Of a stretch of 60,146 nt of DNA, positions 41,501-50,070 are shown piece after piece; the stretch's first letter is position 1; each line of letters begins with the position of its first letter. Below the pieces are notes generated by a model. That model saw nothing but the letters and a program-made list of their open reading frames with translations. It had not been told where the DNA came from and searched no databases. The stretch is from Chrysochromulina tobinii (taxonomy: Eukaryota; Haptophyta; Prymnesiales; Chrysochromulinaceae), in NCBI GenBank assembly GCA_001275005.1, contig JWZX01003405.1, positions 1 through 60,146 of the forward strand, read 5' to 3'. Position numbers and translations under genes: made by a program.

Positions 41501-44500
41501 CTCGGCGAGAGGGTCGCACTCAGCCGCGGCGCCGTCAGCGCTCTACAGGCGGCGAGAGCCTGGGGCGTCCTGCCGGCCTATGCTCTGAACGTGCAGCTCG
41601 CGGCATGTGAGCAAGCGGTGGCGGAGCTCGAGGCGCAGGTGGAGCTCGCAGAGGCAGAAGACAGCCTTGCATCGCAGCGCGCGAGCGCCGCTCGGCGCGT
41701 CGCCGCCGCGGAGGGAGCGGCGAGCGCGGCCGTCGCGGCCGTGGCCCTCGTGCGCGCAGCCACCGCGAGCGCCGCACAAGGAGACTCCGGCGCGTCGAGC
41801 ATGGTCAGCAAGGCTGCGAAGGACGCGGCGGCGGCGGCGACGGCGTTTTCGAAGTCAGTGGGTGCGGTCCTCCACTCGATAGACACCTGGAGTGAGGCGA
41901 TCCGCAAGCTTGGCTGGCGTGGCTTGGACATCACTTGCGACCTTGATGAGTGGCTCACCGCCGAAGGCTCGGTGCGCACCTGGCGCGCCATACACTGCAC
42001 GGCGTGGGAGTCGCTTGACCGGCGACTGGCGGCACGGCGCTGCCGGCTCCAGCGCGTGCTGCTCAGTCTGAAGCCCGCAGAGCGTCGCGCGGCAAAGGCG
42101 TGCCATCTTCTCAGCTTGGAGCTCGACGCGGCGAGGCAACTCGCAAATGAGTTGCGCACGATGCCTGTGCATGCGACGACCCACGTAGATGGCACCATCA
42201 AGCTCTTCCTGCGTCGGCCTCCAGAGCTGTCCAAACATGAGTCACCATCGTGGCGACGCTCGGTGACTGCCGTCTCCCCCCTCGTCGCGCCCGGCGTGGC
42301 CTCCTCGGCCGCCGATATGCTCTCCATGGTGCTCACCGAGGCGCGCGCTGCGCCAAACCACAGTCCGCGAGGCACGAGGCGCACTACCTGGGTTGGTAGC
42401 TCGGACAGGGAGGGTAATGCCCCCGCCGCTAGCTTGGACAGGGGGGGCATCCCCTCCCCCTTTGGGCGGCGCCTCTCGAGCGACGGCGCACCCCCTCTGA
42501 GCAGCTCGGTCTGGTCGGTCTCGTCAGTCTCGTCAGAGCCAGCACACCCGCTCGCATACGACGAGGTGCTGGCCGCCATGGACTCGGACGAGGGCAAAGC
42601 CGCACGCGAGAACGTGCTTGACGAGACGGCCGACCTCCTCTCGGAGGTGCTCAACACCATGGTGCCCGAGTCCCGACTGTACGTCAAGGAGGTGTCGCTC
42701 CTCACCGACGAGGAGGCGGCCGCGGTGGAGGCAGCGGCAGGGCCAGCGGCGGCAGCGGCAACGGCCGCGCAGGGCAGAATCAGCGGCGGCGGCAGCAGCT
42801 CAGCCGGCAGCAGCGGAGCCAGCGGCTTCGGCGAGCACCCGACCGCAAAGCTCGTGCTCGCGGTGCGGCGCGAAAAGGATGGGGAGCCTTCCACAGCCGA
42901 AGTGCTCCAAAACCTCTCCGAGGCAGCGTCCAACGGCAAGCTCGGCGAGATTCTGGCAAGGTCCTCGGGCCCTCTGCGCCAAGGGCGCTCCGGTGCACGG
43001 GCGGTCGTGCGCCACGTCATCAGCGCCGCTCAGAAGACGACCTTTGAGCGGCCGAGCCTCGAATGTCTCGAGTCGGAGGCGCGCGAGACGATAGCGAGTG
43101 CCGAGGCTGCGCTGGCCTCCCTGTGCGCTCAGAAGCGTACCCTCGAGCCAGGCCGCCTCGCCTACCTTCGCCGTCTAGGGGCTTCCGAGTTGCAGCGCAG
43201 CCTCGAGACCCTTGCGTGGGGCCAACGGCCATCGCCGGCCTCGCCCCAAGCCTCCGCTCGCCTTGACGCCACGGACGCCCTCGTCACCGTCCAGCAGCAC
43301 TTACGGAGCGTGCTCGTCGAGAACCATGCCAAATTGCTCGATCAGTTCAAGCAGTGGGACACCAACGGTGACGGCAAGGTGCGCAAGGCGGAGCTACGCA
43401 AGGCGGTCGCCCTGCTCGGGATCGATGTGCCTTCGCACGAGGTCGATCGTCTCTTCGAGTCATATGACCGCGACGGCGGCGGTGCCATCGAGTTCCAGGA
43501 GCTGCAGAGGGCGATCTGGAGGCCGCCGGAGGCCGCCGCCGGTGCCACGGCCGAGGACGCTGCAGCTCACGCTCCAGCGGCTGCTGCCGAGCAGCCATCG
43601 GGCCGTTCCCTTGGCCGTTTCCTCGGCGTGCAAGACGTGCCCGGCCTGAATGCTCGCACGGCGCTTGCTCTGAAGGCGAAGCGGCAGGAGCTGCGAACGG
43701 CGAGGGCTCGTGCGCGGGGGAAGCTGATGCTGATCGGCGCACTGAAGGAGACGTGCGCACTCTGGCCTGAGGTGGCCGTGCCTGGCAAGGCCACTGTAAA
43801 GGTGGACATCCGTTGGAATGTGGGTCTGCCGCCGCCGACGACGACGACGAGGCCGAGGACGCCTGCTGAGGAAGGCGACGTCTTCCTCAACTCCTCGCCG
43901 TCTTCGCGCCGCCCCTCGCACTCAGTTGCGGACACGAGCGGACACTTTTGCTACTATTGCGCATCGCTCGCCAAGCCCGTGCGCGCCGACCATCACATGC
44001 TCATCTGCCCCAAACGCATCCGCGCCAATGCGCCCGAGTTTGACGCGTCGGCTTTGCAGGAAGCCGTCGATAGTGTGTGCCAGCGCATCGAGAGACAGCT
44101 CGCCCAGCATGGCGCACCGCCCTCCCTCGGGTCTGCATCGGCACCAGCACGAGCGCCGGAACCAGTTGCAGCACTAGCTGCAGCACCTGCGCCATCACTA
44201 GCTGCAGCACCTGCGCCACCACTAGCTGCAGCACCTGTGTCAGCAGCCGCTTCGCTCGCACGTACTCGGGCCAAAGAGATGATGATCCGCCTCTCGGGTG
44301 CGCACAATGTCGTGCGCGGCCTGTGCGCGCCGCCGCCCTCGCTGCCACCGCCGCCACCCGAACCCAGCCGAAGTGGACGGCGCGATGCATGGCATGCGCT
44401 CGAGCGACCGCGCATCTTTGGCGCGCAGCGCCTCGCCAAACGTCTGGCGGCCGCATGTGCGCCGGCAGAGGCAGCGGCCGGCGGAGGCACGTGGAGTCAA

Positions 44501-45496
44501 CTACGAGCCTTGCAGTCGATGAGCTCGCAGCCGCGGCTGCGTCAGGGCCCTCTCACGCCCGCGTGGGTGGTCGCCGTTGGCCAATCCGTCGGTTTGAAGC
44601 TTGGAGCGCCGCACCAGGCGGACGCTCTCGCCTGCTGCGTGCTGCCGCTCGTCATCGAGCTGGCGCGCGCGCCGCTGCCGCCCGACTGGAGCCTGACGAC
44701 GTTGACGAATTCGGACGATTCCAGAGAATTGACGAATTCGGATGATTCCAGAGAATTGACGAATTCGGATGATTCCAGAGAACAGCCGACGTACGTGCAC
44801 GCGATCACCGGCGCCACGGCCACCGGCCACCCTTTGTCGGCGCTCCTCGCCCCCTTCTTTGATCGCCTTATGGCCCACCCGCGCCACCTTCGCCCTCGGT
44901 TCACCGACTCGTTTGTCGTCTTTGCCGACGCCGATGCGGGCGCGGGCGCGGGCTCTGCAGGCGGAGCGCCGTCGCCCACGGGCGGCCTGTACTGCTTCGA
45001 CTTTGCGACGGGTACACGGCACGACTGCCTGCTGCCCGAGACGGCGCGCGCCTCGCTCACCAAGTGCGTGCTCCCGCGCGTCGCTCTCGAGACGAGCGCG
45101 GCGCGCTTGGCGGCGGCGACCGCCATGAGCTTCTGGCCTGGGCTGAGCGGCGTGGAGCTGCTTCGGACGGCCGAAGCTGAGTTATGGCATGGGGCTCCTC
45201 AGGTAGCACGTGCGGCACAGCTGGCCAAGCATCCCTGCTCGCTCGAGAGCGTCCTCCAGACTGCTCTGTACCTCGGTATCGAGCCGACCACCCACCCGCA
45301 TCTGCTCTGGCTCGCTCACCTGGCCCTGAGCATGCCACCGCCGCCCGGCTGGCTCGTGTGCGAACGGCCCGACGTTTGCGACCGCTACTTCTGGCAGCCC
45401 GCGTGTGGGTGGACGCAGTGGGAGGCGCCGCAGCTCAGCTTTCTCGCGGGCGTCGTCATGCGGCTCCTCGATGATTCCGGAGTTGGCGGGGAGTGA
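38600..45496 (+). CDS. Giant scaffold protein with IQ motifs, EF-hand pair, zinc finger and WW domains
   Basis: An uninterrupted 2298-residue frame from the ATG at 38600. Domains in order: IQ-type calmodulin-binding helices at about 488-547 (ELVQRAYRNRLARKMVRVQRAL; FAVIKVQAIARGFFLRTAS); two 25-residue tandem repeats (ERQARIASEL...NRERRDTR); two 24-residue repeats (NRPSLV..P.TAL.GRGSSGDAV); long Ala-rich coiled coils at about 900-1130; an EF-hand pair at about 1577-1635 (loops DTNGDGKVRKAE and DRDGGGAIEFQE, all ligands present); a C2H2-like finger at about 1780-1806 (CYYCASLAKPVRADHHMLICPKR); a WW-like segment at about 2030-2075 interrupted by a three-fold LTNSDDSRE insertion; and a WW domain near the C terminus (PPPPGWLVCERPDVCDRYFWQPACGWTQWEAP). 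Calcium/calmodulin input plus protein-binding modules suggest a cytoskeletal, centriolar or ciliary scaffold. The Asn/Thr repeat NTTNTTNMTNTT occurs near residue 155. Confidence 0.75.
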   Translation: MIPRPPVGPPPERLIVGPALSILDGEFYKRRILNGVDSSVIPPRRRRKLLLKGPVRMQVHLAHLEPLATDSTTQLPPVQPPRPMTVSGSTPRLHRKLHRHRPRWWVRDVPYGDEAAGASLLSGSEFSQVAVDSFYGGSETMEDEYLDPLDGGPSNTTNTTNMTNTTLGSGRGSLNQRPARVIKLPASYTTVFDGPIYASRRLMTNAERLQYLLTGVQPPAAPQLQPLPPPPPVRVAMEAAVEAAALRQRLSERIEVRESLVAQLRMLLPLPEGPEARDAATQRWLRDDVALNGVRLRLASLLRALRSESVAICTGIAEWRAAMRRGSAELQLLPARELPFCWQGVSYLLKMTTDLAVLPLPLQLNPLLLGWFGEQVPWLFSSVHSLQALPFGRAATELASLFDPPPDSDPEYLSAVQAAQHMLLEECQRCSLTSSSSSLARAAAERAKHGRLSSRWQWAALQVILYGGECYSKLLRYQQSCVEALHLTAACELVQRAYRNRLARKMVRVQRALVQRHRKEIEQKQLFAVIKVQAIARGFFLRTASQLVIDEKFAAEQIAALTSGGGGGGDGGGIIGDDGPHPNGRISPTRKPTERQARIASELEANRERRDTRQRQMTERQARIASELVANRERRDTRRRQQAATGVIQRKARVTTARMEVKRQRREREELKARAHEHLERLPARVAMAVRGLLGRKRELRQVLWRAFTHASEASSNRPSLVMPETALQGRGSSGDAVNVNRPSLVTPDTALLGRGSSGDAVNVNAEDGEEEADEDDKDDPDGTIHAPLLSRLLPAACAADEKQRGLGIKIANRAAASLEAAIAGGAAGAARGAHSGAWSEVVVRATDEAAAAAASMASPADDSYWRARPERIALGGRLSQVDVLTMLRGARVARERAALAAARSEIEAAMWEAVHEDVPTAEAAAAAAEKAKEAVQAATAAAAEVEVKIHAEVALGNETAGISAAELGERVALSRGAVSALQAARAWGVLPAYALNVQLAACEQAVAELEAQVELAEAEDSLASQRASAARRVAAAEGAASAAVAAVALVRAATASAAQGDSGASSMVSKAAKDAAAAATAFSKSVGAVLHSIDTWSEAIRKLGWRGLDITCDLDEWLTAEGSVRTWRAIHCTAWESLDRRLAARRCRLQRVLLSLKPAERRAAKACHLLSLELDAARQLANELRTMPVHATTHVDGTIKLFLRRPPELSKHESPSWRRSVTAVSPLVAPGVASSAADMLSMVLTEARAAPNHSPRGTRRTTWVGSSDREGNAPAASLDRGGIPSPFGRRLSSDGAPPLSSSVWSVSSVSSEPAHPLAYDEVLAAMDSDEGKAARENVLDETADLLSEVLNTMVPESRLYVKEVSLLTDEEAAAVEAAAGPAAAAATAAQGRISGGGSSSAGSSGASGFGEHPTAKLVLAVRREKDGEPSTAEVLQNLSEAASNGKLGEILARSSGPLRQGRSGARAVVRHVISAAQKTTFERPSLECLESEARETIASAEAALASLCAQKRTLEPGRLAYLRRLGASELQRSLETLAWGQRPSPASPQASARLDATDALVTVQQHLRSVLVENHAKLLDQFKQWDTNGDGKVRKAELRKAVALLGIDVPSHEVDRLFESYDRDGGGAIEFQELQRAIWRPPEAAAGATAEDAAAHAPAAAAEQPSGRSLGRFLGVQDVPGLNARTALALKAKRQELRTARARARGKLMLIGALKETCALWPEVAVPGKATVKVDIRWNVGLPPPTTTTRPRTPAEEGDVFLNSSPSSRRPSHSVADTSGHFCYYCASLAKPVRADHHMLICPKRIRANAPEFDASALQEAVDSVCQRIERQLAQHGAPPSLGSASAPARAPEPVAALAAAPAPSLAAAPAPPLAAAPVSAAASLARTRAKEMMIRLSGAHNVVRGLCAPPPSLPPPPPEPSRSGRRDAWHALERPRIFGAQRLAKRLAAACAPAEAAAGGGTWSQLRALQSMSSQPRLRQGPLTPAWVVAVGQSVGLKLGAPHQADALACCVLPLVIELARAPLPPDWSLTTLTNSDDSRELTNSDDSRELTNSDDSREQPTYVHAITGATATGHPLSALLAPFFDRLMAHPRHLRPRFTDSFVVFADADAGAGAGSAGGAPSPTGGLYCFDFATGTRHDCLLPETARASLTKCVLPRVALETSAARLAAATAMSFWPGLSGVELLRTAEAELWHGAPQVARAAQLAKHPCSLESVLQTALYLGIEPTTHPHLLWLAHLALSMPPPPGWLVCERPDVCDRYFWQPACGWTQWEAPQLSFLAGVVMRLLDDSGVGGE
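40378..40527 (+). repeat. 75-bp coding tandem duplication in the scaffold gene
   Basis: Two copies of a 75-bp unit (40378-40452 and 40453-40527), nearly identical, each encoding a 25-residue charged helix after the IQ motifs. Confidence 0.8.
40750..40893 (+). repeat. 72-bp coding tandem duplication in the scaffold gene
   Basis: Two consecutive 72-bp units with few differences, encoding NRPSLV..P.TAL.GRGSSGDAVNV twice. The high identity implies a recent duplication. Confidence 0.8.
44706..44784 (+). repeat. 27-bp coding triplication inside a WW-like domain
   Basis: Three near-identical 27-bp units encode LTNSDDSRE in a row, placed in the loop of the WW-like fold between PPDWSL and YVHAITGAT. 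Confidence 0.8.
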
Positions 45497-45774
45497 GATG
45501 ACCCGGCCACCGAGCGTCGAATGTGCGTTATCGGTACGGTCGTACGGAGGTGATGTAAAGTACGTGCGTTTCGGGCTTGGAGCCTCAGCCCTCACAAATG
45601 CTCATCGAGGCGTCGGCCACAATCGTGCCGATCGGCTTTGGTCGGACCCCGCGGGGATGGCCAGCGTCCTTTTGGGCGCTTAATTGAATCGATACTTCCC
45701 GCACAAGACGAGCGCTCTTGACAGGGCAGGTAAGCTCCCTGATCCGCGTGACGAAACACAAGTGTGCGATCTTG

Positions 45775-48700
45775 ATGAAAAAATGGATGGTGCGCATCCG
45801 AGGGGGCGGCAGCACCGCGAGCAAGCCTCGCGCACAAGCCGAGCCATTCATCCGGGACCTGGAGGGCCCTTCGGGATCGTCATCACCTCTCGCTGTCGAG
45901 CCAGGCTCTGAGGCAGTACCCGAAGACGTGAACGTTGCCGAACCAGGGTCCGAGACGATCGACGCCTGTCTGGTGAGAGCGGCACCAAATCCAGCACAAA
46001 ACCCACCAAATCCAGCCGCCGTGGTCGCGGCGAATGTTTCAACAGTGGCCGCTATGAAAGCAACCGCTGCAATCTCGGACGTATCGGGCTCTGGTTGCAC
46101 GATTCCACTCAACCGGCCTGCCATCCAGCCTGCCGTCCGACTTTCCACCTATGTTCGCTCGAGCGAGGCGCTCGCCTTTGCGCACATCGTTAGATCTGAG
46201 CGCGCGCTGAATATTGATCTCCGCCTATATCTCGACATGGTATTATCTGCCGTGCGTGGAGCAGCTCTCTCGGTATTTGGGCCGGGCGTCCTTGTAACCA
46301 TTGCTGGGTCGGTGAAGAAGAAGACGTATGTGAGGAAGAGTGACGTGGATCTGCTGGTGCACAGCGCAGCTCCTGCAACACTAGAGCAAGTGCAGGCGCT
46401 TGAAGCGCTGCTCAAGGCGCATCCATCTGCCAATCCAGCGCATGTGAAACTCGGTAAGCTGGCCATCCACGCAAATCTCTTCGGCGTCGACTGCGACATC
46501 GTGTGCGCTGACACAGTGGAATACGGAGCACGTCCGCCTGTGGATGAGCGCGTGGCGCTCGATCCTGTGATTTCTAGCACCGCGTGTGCCCTCAAGCTCT
46601 GGGCTGAGCAAGCGGCCAAGGACAGTCGCAAGATACCCGGCCACGCACTCGAGACACTGGCGCTGCACTGCCGGGGAAGCGAGCCCAACAGCGCGACAGT
46701 TGGCGATGGCGCGATGCAGCTGTGCGTGTCTGTGCTGCAGGCTGTCGCAGACGGCGGCGGCGATGGTGGCGTGCTGTGCGAGGCCACGCGGCTGGATAAG
46801 CTGACGCGATCCAGCTTGGCTGCACGCGCACAAGCGACACTTCACGTCTTTGCTGTGTCTCGCGCACTGCTGCCCGGCGGCTGCTTCCGCACAGCCGCAG
46901 AGGTGCGAGTGTGGCTGACTCGTGGATGTTGCCACCCGTGGGCAGCTCAGAATACAATTGCGGGGTTGGTACCTGGCTGGCTGTTCTGCACTTCTGCACA
47001 GCAGCGAGCGGTTGATCCCACTTTCTCCATCTTCGCGGAAGGTGAGAGGACGGAGGACGGCACAGAGGATGGCGTGGATGGCTCGCAGTTGGATCCAGGC
47101 GTCGAATCTGGATTTGCGATCGAGGACTTGGTTCTGGACTCAGAAAACTCGCTTCGGCTGATGCTCGCCACACCACTGGCCTCCTACATTCAAGCAGGAG
47201 TGGCAATTGATGTGCAACGAGCAAGTGTGATGCGAGCGAGCGTGCCGGCGTCGAGCGAGATTTCACAGTTGCAAGACTTGAAGGAAAAAGGTTCGATGGT
47301 GGCGGCGCGCATGCTTGAAAGCCGCTTTTTGTGGCTCATGGGCGAGCAGGCGTTGGTGCAAGGAGACTGTGTTCGTGCTACTGGGTGCTTCGCCTCCTCG
47401 ATGCGCAACTCAGTCTCCGACGGCGACCCATTCAGCGGCGGCGGCCAGTATGGACAGTCAGATACTAGTCCGTACATCACCTGCGCTGCTGAGGTGCTGT
47501 CGCGCGATCCCTGCCATGGAGATGCCATGTTGTTGCGTGCATGGGCACTTCGACGTCTTGGAAGGCTGCCGGACGCAGAGGAGGTTCTGAATACGCTCGT
47601 CGCGCATCATTCGCCGTCCGATGCTCGCGGTGCGCTTTGCATGCGCGCAAATTTGCGCGGCAACAATGGCGACTGGCGGGGTCTTTTGGAGGGCTCTGAA
47701 CGCTGCCTGCAGATTTGCCCAGAGGAGCCCATGTTCCACTATTGGATGGCGATTGCACGGGACAGACTTCTAGGTACTACGAGTGAGACCAATCGTGCAA
47801 CCGAAGCAGCCTTAGCCATCTCGTCATTCCGCCGCTTTTTAGCAGGGGCGTCCCCCGAGGGTCGAAAAGTGAGCCAGGCGCTCTTTGAAATCGCAATGCT
47901 ACAGGCCAAACTCGCATTTCTAAAGGCCAACGGTGGTCGGTACGGGCGGCAGGTGCTTGATGCAGACTTGGTGCTTGATGCAGACTTTTTTGATGCAGAC
48001 TTTTTTGCTACAGTGCGCGCAGCACAGGCTGCGGAGGCAAACAGGCTTCCAATGTTTGAAGGAGAAAGCTGTGATGCTCGGGATGAGGCACTTCTTATCA
48101 TGCGCATGCATGAGGCGCGCGCAGCCGATGGCTTTGTACCAAAGGAGCGGATGGAAGAGGTACTGACTGGGCTACCGGCAGATGGGATGGAAAGAGCCGA
48201 CGTACTACGGACGCGCGGTAACGAAGCGTTTACCACATGCGACTTCTCCATGGCGGATGAATTCTACTCGAAAGCTTTGAATCTGGAACCAGAGAATGCG
48301 GAGCTAATCTGCAATCGAGCCGCAGCTCGTCTTCGACTGCGTTGGTTCACCGCCGCCGCTGATGACGCGAGGGCGGCGTTGATCACCCGACCTGGGTGGG
48401 CAAAGGCTCAATACCGGGTTGCGCAGGCGCACATGGGAAGGCGAGACGGAGCTTCTGCGACGGCGGCGGCAAGTGCCGCCGCGACGTTGCTGCCTGACGA
48501 CGTTGCCATCAGGCGACTGCTTGAGGAGGCACTGACACTCAAATCGGCTCAGAGCGGCGCTAAGTCGCTGCCTGACGTGCGCTCTTATCCGCAGCTATGG
48601 GAGCGCGTAGCCTACAAAGACAACATGCATGTGGTGTGCGCGGATGGTGGCGCTGCATTTGCTTGCATTGCAGATGCGCTGCAGCAGCTAACGGCACTGC

Positions 48701-49845
48701 CACACAGCCCCGGCGTGACACTAATCCTGCTTCCGGGCGTTTACACGGAGCAGCTGCACATTGAAGCCTCTCGGGTTCAACTGCTGGGTTGGATAAGTAC
48801 GCAATCCGGGAGGCGAGGTGCCGAAATACGGATGTCAACCGACGCTCAAGCTGTCCACCGGTTCCGCTCAAGTGGAGGCCCAAAGGCATCGGGTTTGACG
48901 GGCTATGTGCTAATCACTGCGACGGGTACTGAGGCTGATTTTTGCGTGGAGGGTTTGCAACTGGTGCAACCAACTGGCGCACCGCACACAGACACTGGCA
49001 GTTGTGTTCTGTGTAGACAGGGCGCTGCCGTACGTGTGATCGACTGTCAAGCACGCACGCCCGACTCGCCCGTCTTTGCGGTCACCGATGCAGGAAGCTA
49101 TTTGTCGCTCAAGCGTGTGTTCGTGCGCCACGAATCCAGTGCTGCTGCACTCGCCGTCGACAATGCCTCACTGGAGTGTGATGAATGCACTTTCTCCAAG
49201 CTCCAAAAATGCGCTGTGGAGGTTCGAAGTGGCGCACGCGCAGTGCTGCGCAGCTGCCACTTGCTGAAATGTGCCCAGCAGGCGGTTGTCTTGTATGCTG
49301 GGGGCGTTAGACTCGAGCTGTACGACTGCGTGTTGCGTCGCTGCGGCAAGCATCCGAATAAATCCGCCGTGCTTGCTGAGTGTGGCTCGCTGATCATGCG
49401 ACGATGCACGCTGGAGAACCATGATGCGGAGGCGATCGTGCTGCAGGCTTCGGAGAAGTCTGGAGAGCTGAAGACCGCAGCAGTGGCATTGCTGGATTCG
49501 TGTAAGTTCAACCACAACCGCCACGGCGTGGCTATCTACTTCGGTAGTGGTCTCTTGCTCGACTGCACAGCGCTCGACAATGTGCAAAGCGGGGTTCTGA
49601 TCAGCGGAGTACCACCGCAAGCACGGCTTACGTTGCGCGGGTGCACATTGGCACGAAACGGGGCGGCTGCGAGTCCTACGGATCTGATCGTCAAAGGTCG
49701 CACACTGTTTGAGCGCTCTGTGCAGCTCGACTCCAAGAACGCTTTCTCCGTACCCCCGGTTATATTGTCAGATGCGGAAGCGGATTTTTCCGTACGCTGG
49801 AGCAGCGCAGAACTCCAGCGCGCTTGCGCTCGGCGTGTTTCATAA
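45775..49845 (+). CDS. Nucleotidyltransferase-TPR-beta-helix protein (OAS/CD-NTase-like N-terminal domain)
   Basis: The open frame starts at a TTG; the first ATG, at 45775, gives 1356 residues. A strong donor (cag|gtaagc at 45730) just upstream hints at a spliced 5' exon. Residues of about 145-370 form a Pol-beta-superfamily nucleotidyltransferase: VTIAGSVKKKTYVRKSDVDLLV (GS and DxD catalytic motifs) and NLFGVDCDIVCAD (third Asp). A helical lobe follows (ACALKLWAEQAAKDSRKIPGHALETLALHC ... AMQLCVSVLQAV) that resembles OAS1-C or CD-NTase architecture. TPR-like helices occupy about 500-920, with a clear pair (LRTRGNEAFTTCDFSMADEFYSKALNLEPENAELICNRAAARLRL). Residues of about 942-1315 are a right-handed parallel beta-helix (GVTLILLPGVYTEQLHIEASRVQLLG, then repeated strands such as LECDECTFSKLQKCAVEVRSGARAVLRSCHLLKC). 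All three catalytic acids are present. The product and ligand are unknown. Confidence 0.72.
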   Translation: MKKWMVRIRGGGSTASKPRAQAEPFIRDLEGPSGSSSPLAVEPGSEAVPEDVNVAEPGSETIDACLVRAAPNPAQNPPNPAAVVAANVSTVAAMKATAAISDVSGSGCTIPLNRPAIQPAVRLSTYVRSSEALAFAHIVRSERALNIDLRLYLDMVLSAVRGAALSVFGPGVLVTIAGSVKKKTYVRKSDVDLLVHSAAPATLEQVQALEALLKAHPSANPAHVKLGKLAIHANLFGVDCDIVCADTVEYGARPPVDERVALDPVISSTACALKLWAEQAAKDSRKIPGHALETLALHCRGSEPNSATVGDGAMQLCVSVLQAVADGGGDGGVLCEATRLDKLTRSSLAARAQATLHVFAVSRALLPGGCFRTAAEVRVWLTRGCCHPWAAQNTIAGLVPGWLFCTSAQQRAVDPTFSIFAEGERTEDGTEDGVDGSQLDPGVESGFAIEDLVLDSENSLRLMLATPLASYIQAGVAIDVQRASVMRASVPASSEISQLQDLKEKGSMVAARMLESRFLWLMGEQALVQGDCVRATGCFASSMRNSVSDGDPFSGGGQYGQSDTSPYITCAAEVLSRDPCHGDAMLLRAWALRRLGRLPDAEEVLNTLVAHHSPSDARGALCMRANLRGNNGDWRGLLEGSERCLQICPEEPMFHYWMAIARDRLLGTTSETNRATEAALAISSFRRFLAGASPEGRKVSQALFEIAMLQAKLAFLKANGGRYGRQVLDADLVLDADFFDADFFATVRAAQAAEANRLPMFEGESCDARDEALLIMRMHEARAADGFVPKERMEEVLTGLPADGMERADVLRTRGNEAFTTCDFSMADEFYSKALNLEPENAELICNRAAARLRLRWFTAAADDARAALITRPGWAKAQYRVAQAHMGRRDGASATAAASAAATLLPDDVAIRRLLEEALTLKSAQSGAKSLPDVRSYPQLWERVAYKDNMHVVCADGGAAFACIADALQQLTALPHSPGVTLILLPGVYTEQLHIEASRVQLLGWISTQSGRRGAEIRMSTDAQAVHRFRSSGGPKASGLTGYVLITATGTEADFCVEGLQLVQPTGAPHTDTGSCVLCRQGAAVRVIDCQARTPDSPVFAVTDAGSYLSLKRVFVRHESSAAALAVDNASLECDECTFSKLQKCAVEVRSGARAVLRSCHLLKCAQQAVVLYAGGVRLELYDCVLRRCGKHPNKSAVLAECGSLIMRRCTLENHDAEAIVLQASEKSGELKTAAVALLDSCKFNHNRHGVAIYFGSGLLLDCTALDNVQSGVLISGVPPQARLTLRGCTLARNGAAASPTDLIVKGRTLFERSVQLDSKNAFSVPPVILSDAEADFSVRWSSAELQRACARRVS

Positions 49846-49883
49846 TACGGTACTACGACGATCGTTATGTAGTTACATCTTAC

Positions 49884-49905
49884 AATAAAAAAGCGGTACA
49901 ATAAA
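49884..49905 (+). terminator. Two AATAAA polyadenylation hexamers
   Basis: AATAAA occurs at 49884-49889 and again at about 49900-49905, 36 and 52 bases past the stop of the nucleotidyltransferase gene. A repeated TAGTTACATCTTAC-like motif (about 49870, 49938 and 49962) surrounds them. Confidence 0.6.
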
Positions 49906-50070
49906 TCGTCCCTTGTTTGATGTAGTGACACACCGTGTAACTACATCTTACGTCCTATGTTGTAACTACGTCTTGAAAGGGAGACGAGGGTCTCGACCGC
50001 GCGACCAGGAAGCACACTAGCACAGGATCACGCCCCCAATATAGCTCCGTAACATATAGGGAGAAGCTCT

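Noticed and set aside
41578-43020. A 480-codon open frame antisense to the scaffold gene
   Set aside because: Ser/Arg/Ala-rich with no motif. It mirrors the Ala/Glu-rich coiled coil on the other strand, as expected in GC-rich DNA.
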